A stretch of DNA of 18,495 bases from JALHSW01 sp963720675 (GTDB taxonomy: Bacteria > Actinomycetota > Acidimicrobiia > IMCC26256 > PALSA-555): assembly GCA_963720675.1 (NCBI GenBank), contig CAVRGH010000014.1, positions 1 to 18,495 on the forward strand, written 5' to 3'. The stretch's first letter is position 1. Each line of letters begins with the position of its first letter. The notes below the pieces were generated by a model. It searched no databases. It saw nothing but the letters and a program-made list of their open reading frames with translations, and was not told the DNA's origin. Below are positions 1 to 6,469 of this stretch, in pieces. The position numbers and the translations under genes are program-made.

Positions 1-1
1 G

Positions 2-719
2 TCGGAGCAGAGCACGTGGGACTTCTCCGACCTCAGGGCACTCGTCATCAACTGCACCTTGAAGCGCTCACCGGAGGTGTCGAACACGCAGGGTCTCGCC
101 GATCTCGCGCTCGCCATCTTCGAGGCGAACGGGGTCGAGACCGAGGTCATCCGTGCGATCGACCACGACATCGCGACCGGGATCTATCCCGACATGACCG
201 AGCACGGCTGGGCGAGCGACGAGTGGCCGGCGATCTACGAGCGGGTGATGGCCGCCGACATCCTCATCCTCGCGATGCCGATCTGGCTCGGGGAGAAGTC
301 CTAGGTCTGCACGAAGGTGATCGAACGGTTGTACGGCAACTCGCACCTGCTCACCGAGGACGGGCAGTGGTCGTACTACGGCCGTGTCGGCGGTTGCATC
401 GTCACGGGCAACGAGGACGGCGCCAAGCACTGCTCGATGAACGTCCTCTACTCACTGCAGCACCTCGGCTACGTGATCCCGCCCCAGGCGGACTGCGCGT
501 GGCTGGGGGAGGCCGGCCCCGGACCCTCGTACCTCGACCCGGGTTCGGGTGGTCCCGCCAACGACTTCACCAACCGGAACACCACGTTCATGGCCTGGAA
601 CCTGATGCACGTCCGCGGATGCTCAAGGACAACGGCGGGATCCCGGCGCACGGCAACCAGCCGAAGCTCTGGGACGCAGGTGCCGTTTCGACTTCCCGAA
701 CCCCGAGTACCGAGTCTGA
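2..719 (+). CDS. Flavodoxin-family NAD(P)H oxidoreductase, 5'-truncated, broken by amber and frameshifts
   Basis: The coding region enters from the left edge, so the true start is not in the window. Reading begins in frame at position 2 with SEQSTWDFSDLRALVINC, the first beta strand of a flavodoxin-like FMN fold. It continues through MPIWLGEKS, VIERLYGNSHLL, YYGRVGGCIVTGNEDG and NTTFMAWNLMH, which resemble the flavodoxin-family NAD(P)H-dependent oxidoreductases (FMN reductase type). An in-frame TAG lies at 302-304, where the family normally has a serine (TCG). A frame change near 612-616 restores RMLKDNGGIPAHGNQPKLWDAG. A second near 681-683, consistent with loss of one T, restores RFDFPNPEYR and the TGA at 717-719. 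Such enzymes bind FMN and pass NAD(P)H electrons to flavin or quinone acceptors, and this one could supply reduced flavin to nearby monooxygenases (inference). The family call is fairly sure; whether the product is functional is not. Confidence 0.75.
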
Positions 720-773
720 CGCTCGCGGCTACCTGGCGGAGTGCTTGCTACGGTCGGCCGGGAGGAGTTGCCG

Positions 774-935
774 ATGCCGCAGGAGCAGTCCCAGAAGAGT
801 GGCGACCCGCCGCTGGGCAAGTGCGCCGTGTGTGACGAGCCGGTGACGACGGAAGATCCCGGTCGACTGCAGTTCTCCGCCGCCACGGGATCGATGACGC
901 ACGTCCACGACCGGTGCCGGCCCGAAAATCAGTAG
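774..935 (+). CDS. Small zinc-ribbon-like hypothetical protein (53 aa)
   Basis: I do not recognise a named family. The ATG at 774 is preceded by a GGAGGAG ribosome-binding site at 761-767, which fixes the start. The product is hydrophilic, with no signal peptide or membrane segment. It has C17-x2-C20 (KCAVCDE) and H45-x2-C48 (VHDRC), a spacing that fits one zinc knuckle or ribbon. It lies 54 bases downstream of the flavodoxin-like gene and 26 bases upstream of the next oxidoreductase, so it may be co-transcribed with them. The stop codon lies inside a 17-bp tandem duplication. It could serve as a small adaptor or nucleic-acid-binding protein, but nothing in the sequence decides this. The strong Shine-Dalgarno and the metal-site pattern support a real gene. 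Confidence 0.6.
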   Translation: MPQEQSQKSGDPPLGKCAVCDEPVTTEDPGRLQFSAATGSMTHVHDRCRPENQ

Positions 936-952
936 GGCCCGAGAATCAGTAG
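919..952 (+). repeat. 17-bp tandem duplication at the 3' end of the small zinc-ribbon-like gene
   Basis: GGCCCGAAAATCAGTAG at 919-935 is followed directly by GGCCCGAGAATCAGTAG at 936-952, with one mismatch in 17. The first copy contains the last codons and the TAG of the small protein. The second copy fills the gap before the ATG at 962. It looks like a recent slippage duplication that left the stop codon intact. Confidence 0.85.
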
Positions 953-961
953 CGTCGGGTC

Positions 962-2045
962 ATGACGAATCGCGTGGTGGTGTGGGGGACGGGCAATGTC
1001 GGCGGCCGGCGTTCCGCGCGGTCGCGGCGCACCGGGACCTGGAGCTCGTGGGTGTCGTCGTTGCGAACCCCGCGAAGGTGGGTCGCGACGCCGGTGAGCT
1101 GGCGGGGATCGAGCCCCTCGGGGTCGCGGCCACAGATGACCGGACGATCGCGTTCGCCGACGACGTCGACGCGGTGGTCTATGCCGCGACCGCAGACACG
1201 CGTCCCGACGAGGCGCTGGTCGACCTCGTCGCGTGCCTCGGCGCGGGCGCCAACGTCGTGTCGACGGCGTTCTCGCCGCTGCTCCACCCGCCAGCGCGCC
1301 ACGTCATCTGATGGACCTCGTCGAGGGTGCGTGCGCCGACGGCGACTCGTCGGTCTTCGTCTCGGGCATCGACCCCGGATGGGCGCTCGACATCCTCCCC
1401 GGGCTGGTGAGCGGGGTGAGCGCGGGGATCGAGGAGATCCGGATCCAGGAGCTCTTCAACTACGCCTTGTACGACCAGCCCGAGGTCGTGCGCGAGGTCA
1501 TCGGGTTCGGGGGGTCGATGGACGACCTGCCGCTCATGCTCCTCGACTTCTCCCTCGACATGGTGTGGGCCCCGATGGTCCGCGTGCTCGCCGACCTGCT
1601 CGAGGTCGAGCTCGAGGCGATCACGACGCAGGTCGAGCGGCGACCTTTGGACCGCACGATCGAGGTGCCGGGCATGGGCACGTTCGAGGCGGGTACCCAG
1701 GGCGCGTTCCGGTTCGAGGTGCAGGGCGTCGTCGACGGCCATCCGCTGCTCGTGGTGGAGCACGTCACGCGGATCGACGACGAGTGCGCGCCCGAGTGGC
1801 CGCGCTCGCCGACCGGCGAGCACCGCGTCTGCATCACCGGACACCCGAACCTGACCGTCTCGGTCCATGGCACCGAACCCGGCGAGCCGGGTGCGGCGGG
1901 TGGCGGCAACGCGACCGCGGCCAACCGCGTCGTGAACGCGATCCCCGCAGTGTGCGCTGCACCGGCCGGCCCGGTCGGCCCGCTCGACCTGCCCTTCATC
2001 TCGGGCTCGGCCCAGCTGCGTCACCCGGCGCGGGCGAAGTCCTGA
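962..2045 (+). CDS. Dihydrodipicolinate-reductase-like NAD(P)H-dependent oxidoreductase, frameshifted
   Basis: The protein opens with MTNRVVVWGTGNVG, a Rossmann nucleotide-binding loop (GTGNVG) typical of the dihydrodipicolinate-reductase-like or amine-dehydrogenase-type NAD(P)H family. It continues with ELVGVVVANPAKVGRDAGEL, DDVDAVVYAATADTRPDEA and, in the C-terminal part, GSMDDLPLM and AANRVVNAIPAVC. Three frames are needed: the first from 962 to about 1005, the second to about 1290 and the third to the TGA at 2043-2045. Both changes equal loss of one base, and the translation resumes the conserved protein each time. The intact length would be about 360 residues, normal for the family. The gene follows the small zinc-ribbon-like gene on the same strand and ends in a hairpin shared with the convergent gene. 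Relatives in actinobacteria often sit in lipid or steroid catabolic regions, but the exact substrate is unknown. Confidence 0.75.
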
Positions 2046-2066
2046 CTCCGCCCGCCGTTCAGGACT
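2038..2066. terminator. Bidirectional hairpin spanning two convergent stop codons
   Basis: AGTCCTGA at 2038-2045 pairs perfectly with TCAGGACT at 2059-2066 across a 13-base loop. The left arm contains the TGA of the plus-strand oxidoreductase and the right arm contains the stop of the minus-strand small protein. There is no clear T-tract, which is common for high-GC actinobacterial terminators. The position between convergent genes supports a shared terminator. Confidence 0.6.
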
Positions 2067-2304
2067 CGGGGATGGCTTCCCACCACTGACACCACCAGTT
2101 GGCGCCCACGAGGACGCGGAGCTTCGGGTGCCAGCAGTACGAGATCTCCGCGGTGTTCTCGAGGTAGTAGCGACAGTTGTCGCACTGCTCTTCGCCCTGG
2201 GGCTGGCCCTTCAGGACCGCGTTGTCGGCGAGGTGACGCAGCTCGATCGCGAGCTTCTCGTCGATCTCCTTGGGTTCGGGTTCGGGGATCTCGTAGTCGG
2301 CCAT
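2059..2304 (-). CDS. Small HiPIP-like four-cysteine protein (81 aa)
   Basis: The sequence has four cysteines spaced C41-x2-C44-x12-C57-x14-C72, within CDNCRYY, SYCWHPK and NWWCQWWE. High-potential iron-sulfur proteins use a very similar C-x2-C-x(12-16)-C-x(13-14)-C pattern with a WC-x-x-W ending to hold one 4Fe-4S cluster. The core therefore looks HiPIP-like. Unlike most characterised HiPIPs it has no Tat or other signal peptide: the first 40 residues are charged and probably helical (EPEPKEIDEKLAIELRHLA). A cytoplasmic electron carrier, or simply a zinc-binding relative, are the two readings. It is the last gene of the minus-strand group, 38 bases after the Gfo/Idh gene, and ends in a convergent hairpin. 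A hairpin lies 4 bases upstream of its ATG. Cluster type and partner are inference. Confidence 0.6.
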   Translation of the reverse strand: MADYEIPEPEPKEIDEKLAIELRHLADNAVLKGQPQGEEQCDNCRYYLENTAEISYCWHPKLRVLVGANWWCQWWEAIPES

Positions 2305-2308
2305 GTGT

Positions 2309-2327
2309 CACTTCTACCCCAGAAGTG
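2309..2327 (-). promoter_or_regulatory. Hairpin immediately upstream of the HiPIP-like start codon
   Basis: CACTTCT and AGAAGTG form a perfect 7-bp stem around a 5-base loop. On the minus-strand RNA the loop reads GGGGU and the stem ends 4 bases before the AUG. The only G-rich, Shine-Dalgarno-like run upstream of this start is in the loop. It could be a terminator between the Gfo/Idh and small genes, a translation control element, or chance. Confidence 0.45.
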
Positions 2328-2342
2328 GGCCCGCGAACCTGC

Positions 2343-3440
2343 TCAGCGGTCCGACACGGTCGCCGGGTCGACGCCGATCCCGCCGGCGTCGCTGCTCGCA
2401 TAGACGGCGAGCGCGAACCGCAGGACGTCGAGCGCCTCCTCGCCGCTCCACCAGAGCGGGCCTTCGCCCGTTCGGAGCCAGCGGAGCCAGTGGCGGCCGG
2501 AGTCACGGAAGCTGCTGGCCCAGTCGTCGTCGAGTGCGTGGTGCCCGCGCAGCTCGCCGTCGGTGTAGACCTCGAGGCTCGGCTGCTGGATCCCACGGCC
2601 CGTACACCGGTTCACTCGGGCGAAGCCCTTGCGCCCGGTGACCTCCCACCGCTCGTCGTTGGTGTAGTAGTCGGACCGGAGGTAGAGGTCGGGCGCGAGC
2701 GCGATGTCCCACACGCCGCGGATGCCGCTCTGGTGCTCCCAAGCGATCGTGGTGGGTGCGTCGACCTCGACGCCGGGGTACACCTCGGTGCCTCCGATCC
2801 ACGCCCGCACCTCTGCCAACGGGCCGAACAGCCAGAGTGCCGTCGCCAGCTTGTGCCACCCGTCGTCGAACACGAGGATGCCGCGGCCGCGCTGCATCTG
2901 CCGGAACTGCCACTCGTAGCTGCTCATCGGGACGTCCCAACCGCCGAGACCGCTGCCGACCATCTTCATGTGGTAGCTGCTGATGTCACCGAGCTCGCCG
3001 GACTCGGCAACTGCCTTGAGCTCCCGCAGCGGCTCGTAGAAGAGGTAGTTCTCCATCACACGGAGCACCCGGTCGTTGGCGGCCGCCGCGTCGAGCATCC
3101 GCTGCGCGTCTTCGAGCGTGTTGCACATCGGCTTCTGGAGGTTCACGTGCCAGCCATGGCCGAGCAGCTCGATCACGCCGTCGGCGTGGAGCGGGATGGG
3201 AAGGAGCGCCTCGACCGCGTCGACGTCGAGGCTGCTCGCCGCGAGCTCGGCGACCGACGCGAAGGTCCGCGCCTCCGGCCAGTCGGCCTGACGCTCGGCG
3301 CGACGCTCGTCACTCGGATCGACGAGTGCGACGACCTCGACGTCGGGGTTGTCGACGTACGCGCGGACGTTCAGGTCGTAGATGCGCCCGAGCCCGACGA
3401 ACGCCGCGCGCACGGGACGGTCGTACGGAGTGAAGGTCAC
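2343..3440 (-). CDS. Gfo/Idh/MocA-family NAD(P)-dependent oxidoreductase
   Basis: This is an intact 365-residue protein, the usual length for the family. The N-terminal Rossmann domain starts RAAFVGLGRIYDLNV, with GLGRIY at residues 16-21. The motif that normally reads EKP is LQKPMCNT here, keeping the catalytic lysine (K103) but with glutamine before it. The C-terminal domain carries FDDGWHKLA (residues 191-199), the Asp/His region that contacts substrate in this superfamily. The chosen start is the GTG at 3440, which overlaps the stop of the upstream VOC gene as GTGA; the open frame runs further upstream but through that gene. The family oxidises or reduces sugar-like, diol or xenobiotic hydroxyl groups with NAD(P). 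Here it is coupled to two VOC proteins and diverges from a Baeyer-Villiger-type monooxygenase, so a role in the same catabolic route is plausible. The true substrate is unknown. Confidence 0.85.
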   Translation of the reverse strand: MTFTPYDRPVRAAFVGLGRIYDLNVRAYVDNPDVEVVALVDPSDERRAERQADWPEARTFASVAELAASSLDVDAVEALLPIPLHADGVIELLGHGWHVNLQKPMCNTLEDAQRMLDAAAANDRVLRVMENYLFYEPLRELKAVAESGELGDISSYHMKMVGSGLGGWDVPMSSYEWQFRQMQRGRGILVFDDGWHKLATALWLFGPLAEVRAWIGGTEVYPGVEVDAPTTIAWEHQSGIRGVWDIALAPDLYLRSDYYTNDERWEVTGRKGFARVNRCTGRGIQQPSLEVYTDGELRGHHALDDDWASSFRDSGRHWLRWLRTGEGPLWWSGEEALDVLRFALAVYASSDAGGIGVDPATVSDR

Positions 3441-3814
3441 GTGCTTCGGGTCTCCTGTTGCAGCTCGACGGTGTTGCCGGCTGGATCGGTGATCCAGATC
3501 TGAACGGTGTGCTCGCCCTGCACGGCGCGGGCGTACTCGATGCCGCGCTCCTCGAGCTCGGCGATCGCGGCGTCGAGGTCCTCGACCGCGACGCAGTAGT
3601 GGTGACCGGTCGGGTCGATCCCCGGTCCGACCGACGGTGCGCCCACGAGGTGCAGTTCCTGGTCGCCCACGACGTGCCAATGGCCGGGGACACCGGGGAT
3701 GTCGGGTCGCGGTGCGTCGCCGAGCCCGAGGACATCGCCGTAAAAGGCGACCATCGCCTCGATCGGGGTGTCGTTGCTGTTGACCGACACGTGGTGGAAG
3801 CGCGTGACCTTCAT
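3437..3814 (-). CDS. VOC-superfamily protein (glyoxalase/dioxygenase fold)
   Basis: This 125-residue protein has the paired beta-alpha-beta-beta-beta modules of the vicinal oxygen chelate superfamily. It opens with VTRFHHVSVN (His7/His8), continues with HHYCVAVEDLDAAIAELE (His71/72) and ends with VQIWITDPAGNTVELQ (Glu118), supplying candidate metal ligands. Members include glyoxalases, extradiol dioxygenases and epimerases. A single 125-residue chain would normally act as a dimer. The ATG at 3814 has GGAG eight bases upstream, located inside a 20-bp tandem repeat. Its stop overlaps the GTG of the Gfo/Idh gene by 4 bp, so the two are probably translationally coupled. The reaction cannot be assigned from sequence alone. 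Confidence 0.8.
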   Translation of the reverse strand: MKVTRFHHVSVNSNDTPIEAMVAFYGDVLGLGDAPRPDIPGVPGHWHVVGDQELHLVGAPSVGPGIDPTGHHYCVAVEDLDAAIAELEERGIEYARAVQGEHTVQIWITDPAGNTVELQQETRST

Positions 3815-3874
3815 GACAACTGCTCCATCACCTCGAAAACTGCTCCATCACCCTGACAACTGCTCCATGAACTC
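3815..3874 (-). repeat. Three tandem 20-bp repeats carrying a ribosome-binding site between two VOC genes
   Basis: Three near-identical 20-bp units occupy 3815-3834, 3835-3854 and 3855-3874, sharing the core ACTGCTCCAT (plus strand). On the minus strand the upstream unit encodes the last codons of the upstream VOC protein (residues MEQLS). The unit next to the downstream VOC gene supplies its GGAG Shine-Dalgarno, eight bases before ATG. The array looks like a slippage duplication of a gene end that created the spacer and the ribosome-binding site. Confidence 0.85.
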
Positions 3875-4222
3875 GAGGCGGATCCCTCCTGGCGCCTCGA
3901 CGAACGCGATCCGCCGCTTCCCGAACGCACCTTCGACCACGGCCGGACCCCACACGACGGTGTGACCGACCAGCTCGGCATCGAGATCGTCGGTCAACAG
4001 CGCCGGGTGGAGGAAGCCCTCAGGGGGGAGGTCGACCGCGTCCTCGTAGATCGCCTGGGTGAAGAGCGTGATCATCACCGGCCCGAGGTACACGTCGGCG
4101 CGCTCGCCGTTGTTCCACACCATCCGATCGCGGACGTCGCCCCCGGTCGCCTCGTAGAACGCGCACGCCGCGTCGAGGTCCGCCACCTTCACGGCGAGGT
4201 TCGCCAGACCCGTGACCGCCAT
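3848..4222 (-). CDS. VOC-superfamily protein, first gene of the minus-strand group
   Basis: This 124-residue VOC-fold protein begins VTGLANLAVKVADLDAACAFYE and ends GKRRIAFVEAPGGIRLEFMEQ. The first strand usually reads like LDHVAI, with a metal-binding histidine, but here the position is Asn8, so one ligand may be missing. H72 (LHPALLTDDLD) and E117 (RLEFME) match other ligand positions. It could use a different metal geometry or be non-catalytic. The ATG at 4222 has a very strong GGAGGAGGA ribosome-binding site eight bases upstream (4231-4239). It starts the minus-strand set of two VOC proteins, Gfo/Idh and the HiPIP-like gene, and diverges from the flavin monooxygenase across a palindromic operator candidate. 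Its last codons belong to a triplicated 20-bp unit. Confidence 0.75.
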   Translation of the reverse strand: MAVTGLANLAVKVADLDAACAFYEATGGDVRDRMVWNNGERADVYLGPVMITLFTQAIYEDAVDLPPEGFLHPALLTDDLDAELVGHTVVWGPAVVEGAFGKRRIAFVEAPGGIRLEFMEQLSG

Positions 4223-4257
4223 CGCAGTGCTCCTCCTCCGTGCCGACGCCGACGTCG

Positions 4258-4283
4258 TGTCCCTGACGCGGGCGTCAGGGACA
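4258..4283. promoter_or_regulatory. 26-bp palindromic operator candidate in the divergent VOC/monooxygenase gap
   Basis: TGTCCCTGACGC (4258-4269) and GCGTCAGGGACA (4272-4283) form 12-bp perfect inverted arms around a GG centre. The site lies 35 bases from the VOC start and 26 bases from the monooxygenase ATG, so one dimeric regulator could control both directions. Length and symmetry fit TetR-family operators. The GTCCC...GGGAC order is the reverse of a DosR box. Regulator identity is not shown by the sequence. Confidence 0.7.
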
Positions 4284-4309
4284 GTATCGGCGACACTACG
4301 GTTCCGGCC

Positions 4310-5770
4310 ATGAAGCTGCGGATCGCGATCCTCGGCGCCGGTGCCGGCGGCCTCGCGATGGGCATCGCGCTCCGCAGAGCCGGCTTCGACGACTTCACGA
4401 TCTACGAGAAGTCCGACGGCGTCGGCGGCACCTGGCGCGACAACTCCTACCCGGGCGCCGCGTGCGATGTGCCGTCGCTGCTCTACTCCTTCTCATTCGA
4501 ACCCGGCCACGCGTGGAGCCGCACCTACGGCACGCAGCCGGAGATCCTGGCCTACCTCGAGCACTGCGCCGACAAGTACGAGCTCCGGTCCCATCTGCGC
4601 TGCGAGACCGAGATCCGCGACGCTCAGTGGGACGACGACGAGCTGGTCTGGCGCCTGCACAGCGCGAAGGGTGAGGAGATCGTCGCAGATGTGCTCGTGA
4701 GCGGTCTCGGCATGTTGAACGTTCCCGCCTATCCCGACCTCCCGGGTCGGGATCGGTTCGGCGGCCGCAGCTTCCACTCGGCACGCTGGGACCACACGCA
4801 TGCCCTCGAAGGCAAGCGGGTGGCGGTGATCGGGACGGGCGCCAGCGCCGTCCAGTTCGTTCCCGCGATCGCGCCGAGCACGGAGCACCTCACGCTGTTC
4901 CAGCGCTCACCCTGCTGGGTGCTCCCGAAGATCGATCCGGAGCTGGCAGCAGCAGACCAGGAGCGCCTCGCCGAGCAGCGCATCCGGACGCGGCTCGCGC
5001 GATGGAAGATCTGGTGGGCCTACGAGCGAGCGAGCTTCGACGCGGAGGCGGAGCAGACGAAGCAGCAGACCGCGATGGGCGCGAGCTATATCGCGCGAAA
5101 GGTCGACGACCCCGACCTGCGGGCGAAGCTGACGCCCGACTTCCCGGTCGGGTGCAAACGCCCCTTGATCTCCCGCGAGTGGTACCCGACGCTCGTGCGC
5201 GACGACGTGCGCGTGGTGACCGAACCGATCACCGAGATCACCCACTGCGGGGTGCGCACCGCCGACGGGGAGGAGCACGCCGTCGACACGATCATCTTCG
5301 GGACGGGCTTCAAGGCGAACGAGTACCTCTCGACGATCGAGATCACCGGTCGCGGCGGTCGACGCCTGCACGACGACTGGCGCTCCGGCGCCGAGGCGTA
5401 CCTCGGGACGACCGTCGCCGGGTACCCCAACCTCTTCGTCCTGTACGGCCCGAACACCAACGGCGTGAACTCGATCATCTTCATCCACGAGGCGCAGACG
5501 CACTACGTCGTGAGGGCGCTGCGGGCGATGCGCCGCCGTCGCGTGCGGTCGGTCGAGGTGAAGCCGGAGGTGATGCAGCGGTACAACGCCAAGATCCAGG
5601 CCGCGATGCCGGGGACCGTGTGGGTGGCCGGCTGCAACAACTACTTCGCGACGTCCGACGGAAAGGTCGTGACCCAGCTGCCGTACAGCGGCGGTCGGTA
5701 CTGGCTCCGCACGCGAGCGTTCGCGAGCTGGCGGTACGTGAAGCGTCGGAAGCGTGCTCGCGCCGCCTGA
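4310..5770 (+). CDS. Flavin-dependent monooxygenase, Baeyer-Villiger (class B) type
   Basis: This intact 486-residue protein has the full class B flavoprotein layout. The FAD-binding loop GAGAGG is at residues 9-14, followed by GVGGTWRDNSYPGAACDVPS (37-56). The Baeyer-Villiger fingerprint F-x-G-x-x-x-H-x-x-x-W spans F150 to W160 (FGGRSFHSARW). The NADPH-binding loop GTGASAVQ begins at residue 175, and the ATG-like motif FGTGFK lies in the C-terminal half. Such enzymes use NADPH and O2 to insert an oxygen next to a ketone, giving esters or lactones, or oxidise heteroatoms. No clear Shine-Dalgarno precedes the ATG. It diverges from the VOC/Gfo-Idh group across a 26-bp palindrome and ends in a hairpin shared with the convergent gene. 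Substrate is unknown; a cyclic ketone or steroid-like ketone is a reasonable inference from the oxidative neighbourhood. Confidence 0.92.
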   Translation: MKLRIAILGAGAGGLAMGIALRRAGFDDFTIYEKSDGVGGTWRDNSYPGAACDVPSLLYSFSFEPGHAWSRTYGTQPEILAYLEHCADKYELRSHLRCETEIRDAQWDDDELVWRLHSAKGEEIVADVLVSGLGMLNVPAYPDLPGRDRFGGRSFHSARWDHTHALEGKRVAVIGTGASAVQFVPAIAPSTEHLTLFQRSPCWVLPKIDPELAAADQERLAEQRIRTRLARWKIWWAYERASFDAEAEQTKQQTAMGASYIARKVDDPDLRAKLTPDFPVGCKRPLISREWYPTLVRDDVRVVTEPITEITHCGVRTADGEEHAVDTIIFGTGFKANEYLSTIEITGRGGRRLHDDWRSGAEAYLGTTVAGYPNLFVLYGPNTNGVNSIIFIHEAQTHYVVRALRAMRRRRVRSVEVKPEVMQRYNAKIQAAMPGTVWVAGCNNYFATSDGKVVTQLPYSGGRYWLRTRAFASWRYVKRRKRARAA

Positions 5771-5795
5771 GGCTCTGGGTGCTCGCCCACCTCAG
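5767..5795. terminator. Bidirectional hairpin spanning two convergent stop codons
   Basis: CTGAGG (5767-5772) and TGGG (5776-5779) pair with CCCA (5786-5789) and CCTCAG (5790-5795). This gives a 10-bp stem with a 3-base bulge and a 6-base loop. The structure includes the TGA of the monooxygenase and the stop of the convergent SRPBCC-like gene. There is no T-tract. It is probably a shared transcription end. Confidence 0.55.
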
Positions 5796-6421
5796 GGCGC
5801 GACCGCCACCTCGTCATCCGGTTCGACGGCGAGGCGCACGGCGTCGAGGAGCCCATGCACCAGAACGTGCGCGCCGGAGCCGACGCCGAGGGTCCAGTAG
5901 CGCCGGAACCACCGGCTGGCGTCGTCGTCGGTCCCGACCGTGCGCATCACGGCGGACAGCAGGGTGCGGCCCGGTCCGAGCTCATCGACGGCGAGCGCGT
6001 AGACGGTCTTCGCGAAGCCGGGTGTCGCGAACTCCCGGAACTCGTCAGGGGCGACCGCCACGTACTGGATCACCGGCCGCCAGAACTTGCCGACCAGCCC
6101 GAGCGCGAGCTCCCGGCCCGGTCGCTCCCCCAGCACGATCCAGCCTCCGTCACCGGCCGGGATGCCTGCCGAGTCGCGGAGCGTGAGGCGCTTCGGGCTC
6201 GCGGGTGGTCGCTTGCCGTGCAGGAGGTTCATCAGCAGCTCGGGCAACATCCGCGCTCCACCCAACGTCGCGATCAGGGGTCGCCGCTTGCCGAGCTGGA
6301 TCAGGTCGGCCGCCATGAGCGCGTCCCAGGTCCGGTCCACGTCGGCCGCGACCACCACCGCAACGCTGTCGGACACGTCGTACACCGGGAGGAGATCGTC
6401 GGCGAGCCGAGGTCCCATCAT
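5792..6421 (-). CDS. SRPBCC-family (polyketide cyclase/START-like) protein
   Basis: This 209-residue protein has no signal peptide. It begins with a DLLPVYDVSDSVAVVV segment followed by ADVDRTWDALMAADL, the strand-helix opening of SRPBCC domains. The middle and end (LGERPGRELALGLVGKFWRP, EFREFATPGFAKTVYAL, DDASRWFRRYWTLGVGSG) resemble a group of actinobacterial SRPBCC proteins of unknown function. The fold forms a deep hydrophobic ligand pocket. Two adjacent ATG codons exist; the first (6421) is 7 bases from a GGAGGGGAG ribosome-binding site. It is the last gene of the minus-strand run that begins with the two-component pair. It may bind a lipid, polyketide or signal ligand, but no role can be assigned. 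The family call is by recognised sequence pattern only. Confidence 0.65.
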   Translation of the reverse strand: MMGPRLADDLLPVYDVSDSVAVVVAADVDRTWDALMAADLIQLGKRRPLIATLGGARMLPELLMNLLHGKRPPASPKRLTLRDSAGIPAGDGGWIVLGERPGRELALGLVGKFWRPVIQYVAVAPDEFREFATPGFAKTVYALAVDELGPGRTLLSAVMRTVGTDDDASRWFRRYWTLGVGSGAHVLVHGLLDAVRLAVEPDDEVAVAP

Positions 6422-6469
6422 CGCGTCGCTCCCCTCCGGGTTCCTCGAGCGAGACGCGTCCAGCGCCCG

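Noticed and set aside
2325..3503. Long plus-strand open frame of 392 residues
   Set aside because: It lies opposite the intact Gfo/Idh gene, which has conserved motifs and coupled start/stop codons. The plus frame resembles no family.
4258..4283. Possible DosR/DevR box in the palindrome
   Set aside because: DosR sites have GGGAC followed by GTCCC. The palindrome has GTCCC followed by GGGAC with different spacing, so it is a poor match.
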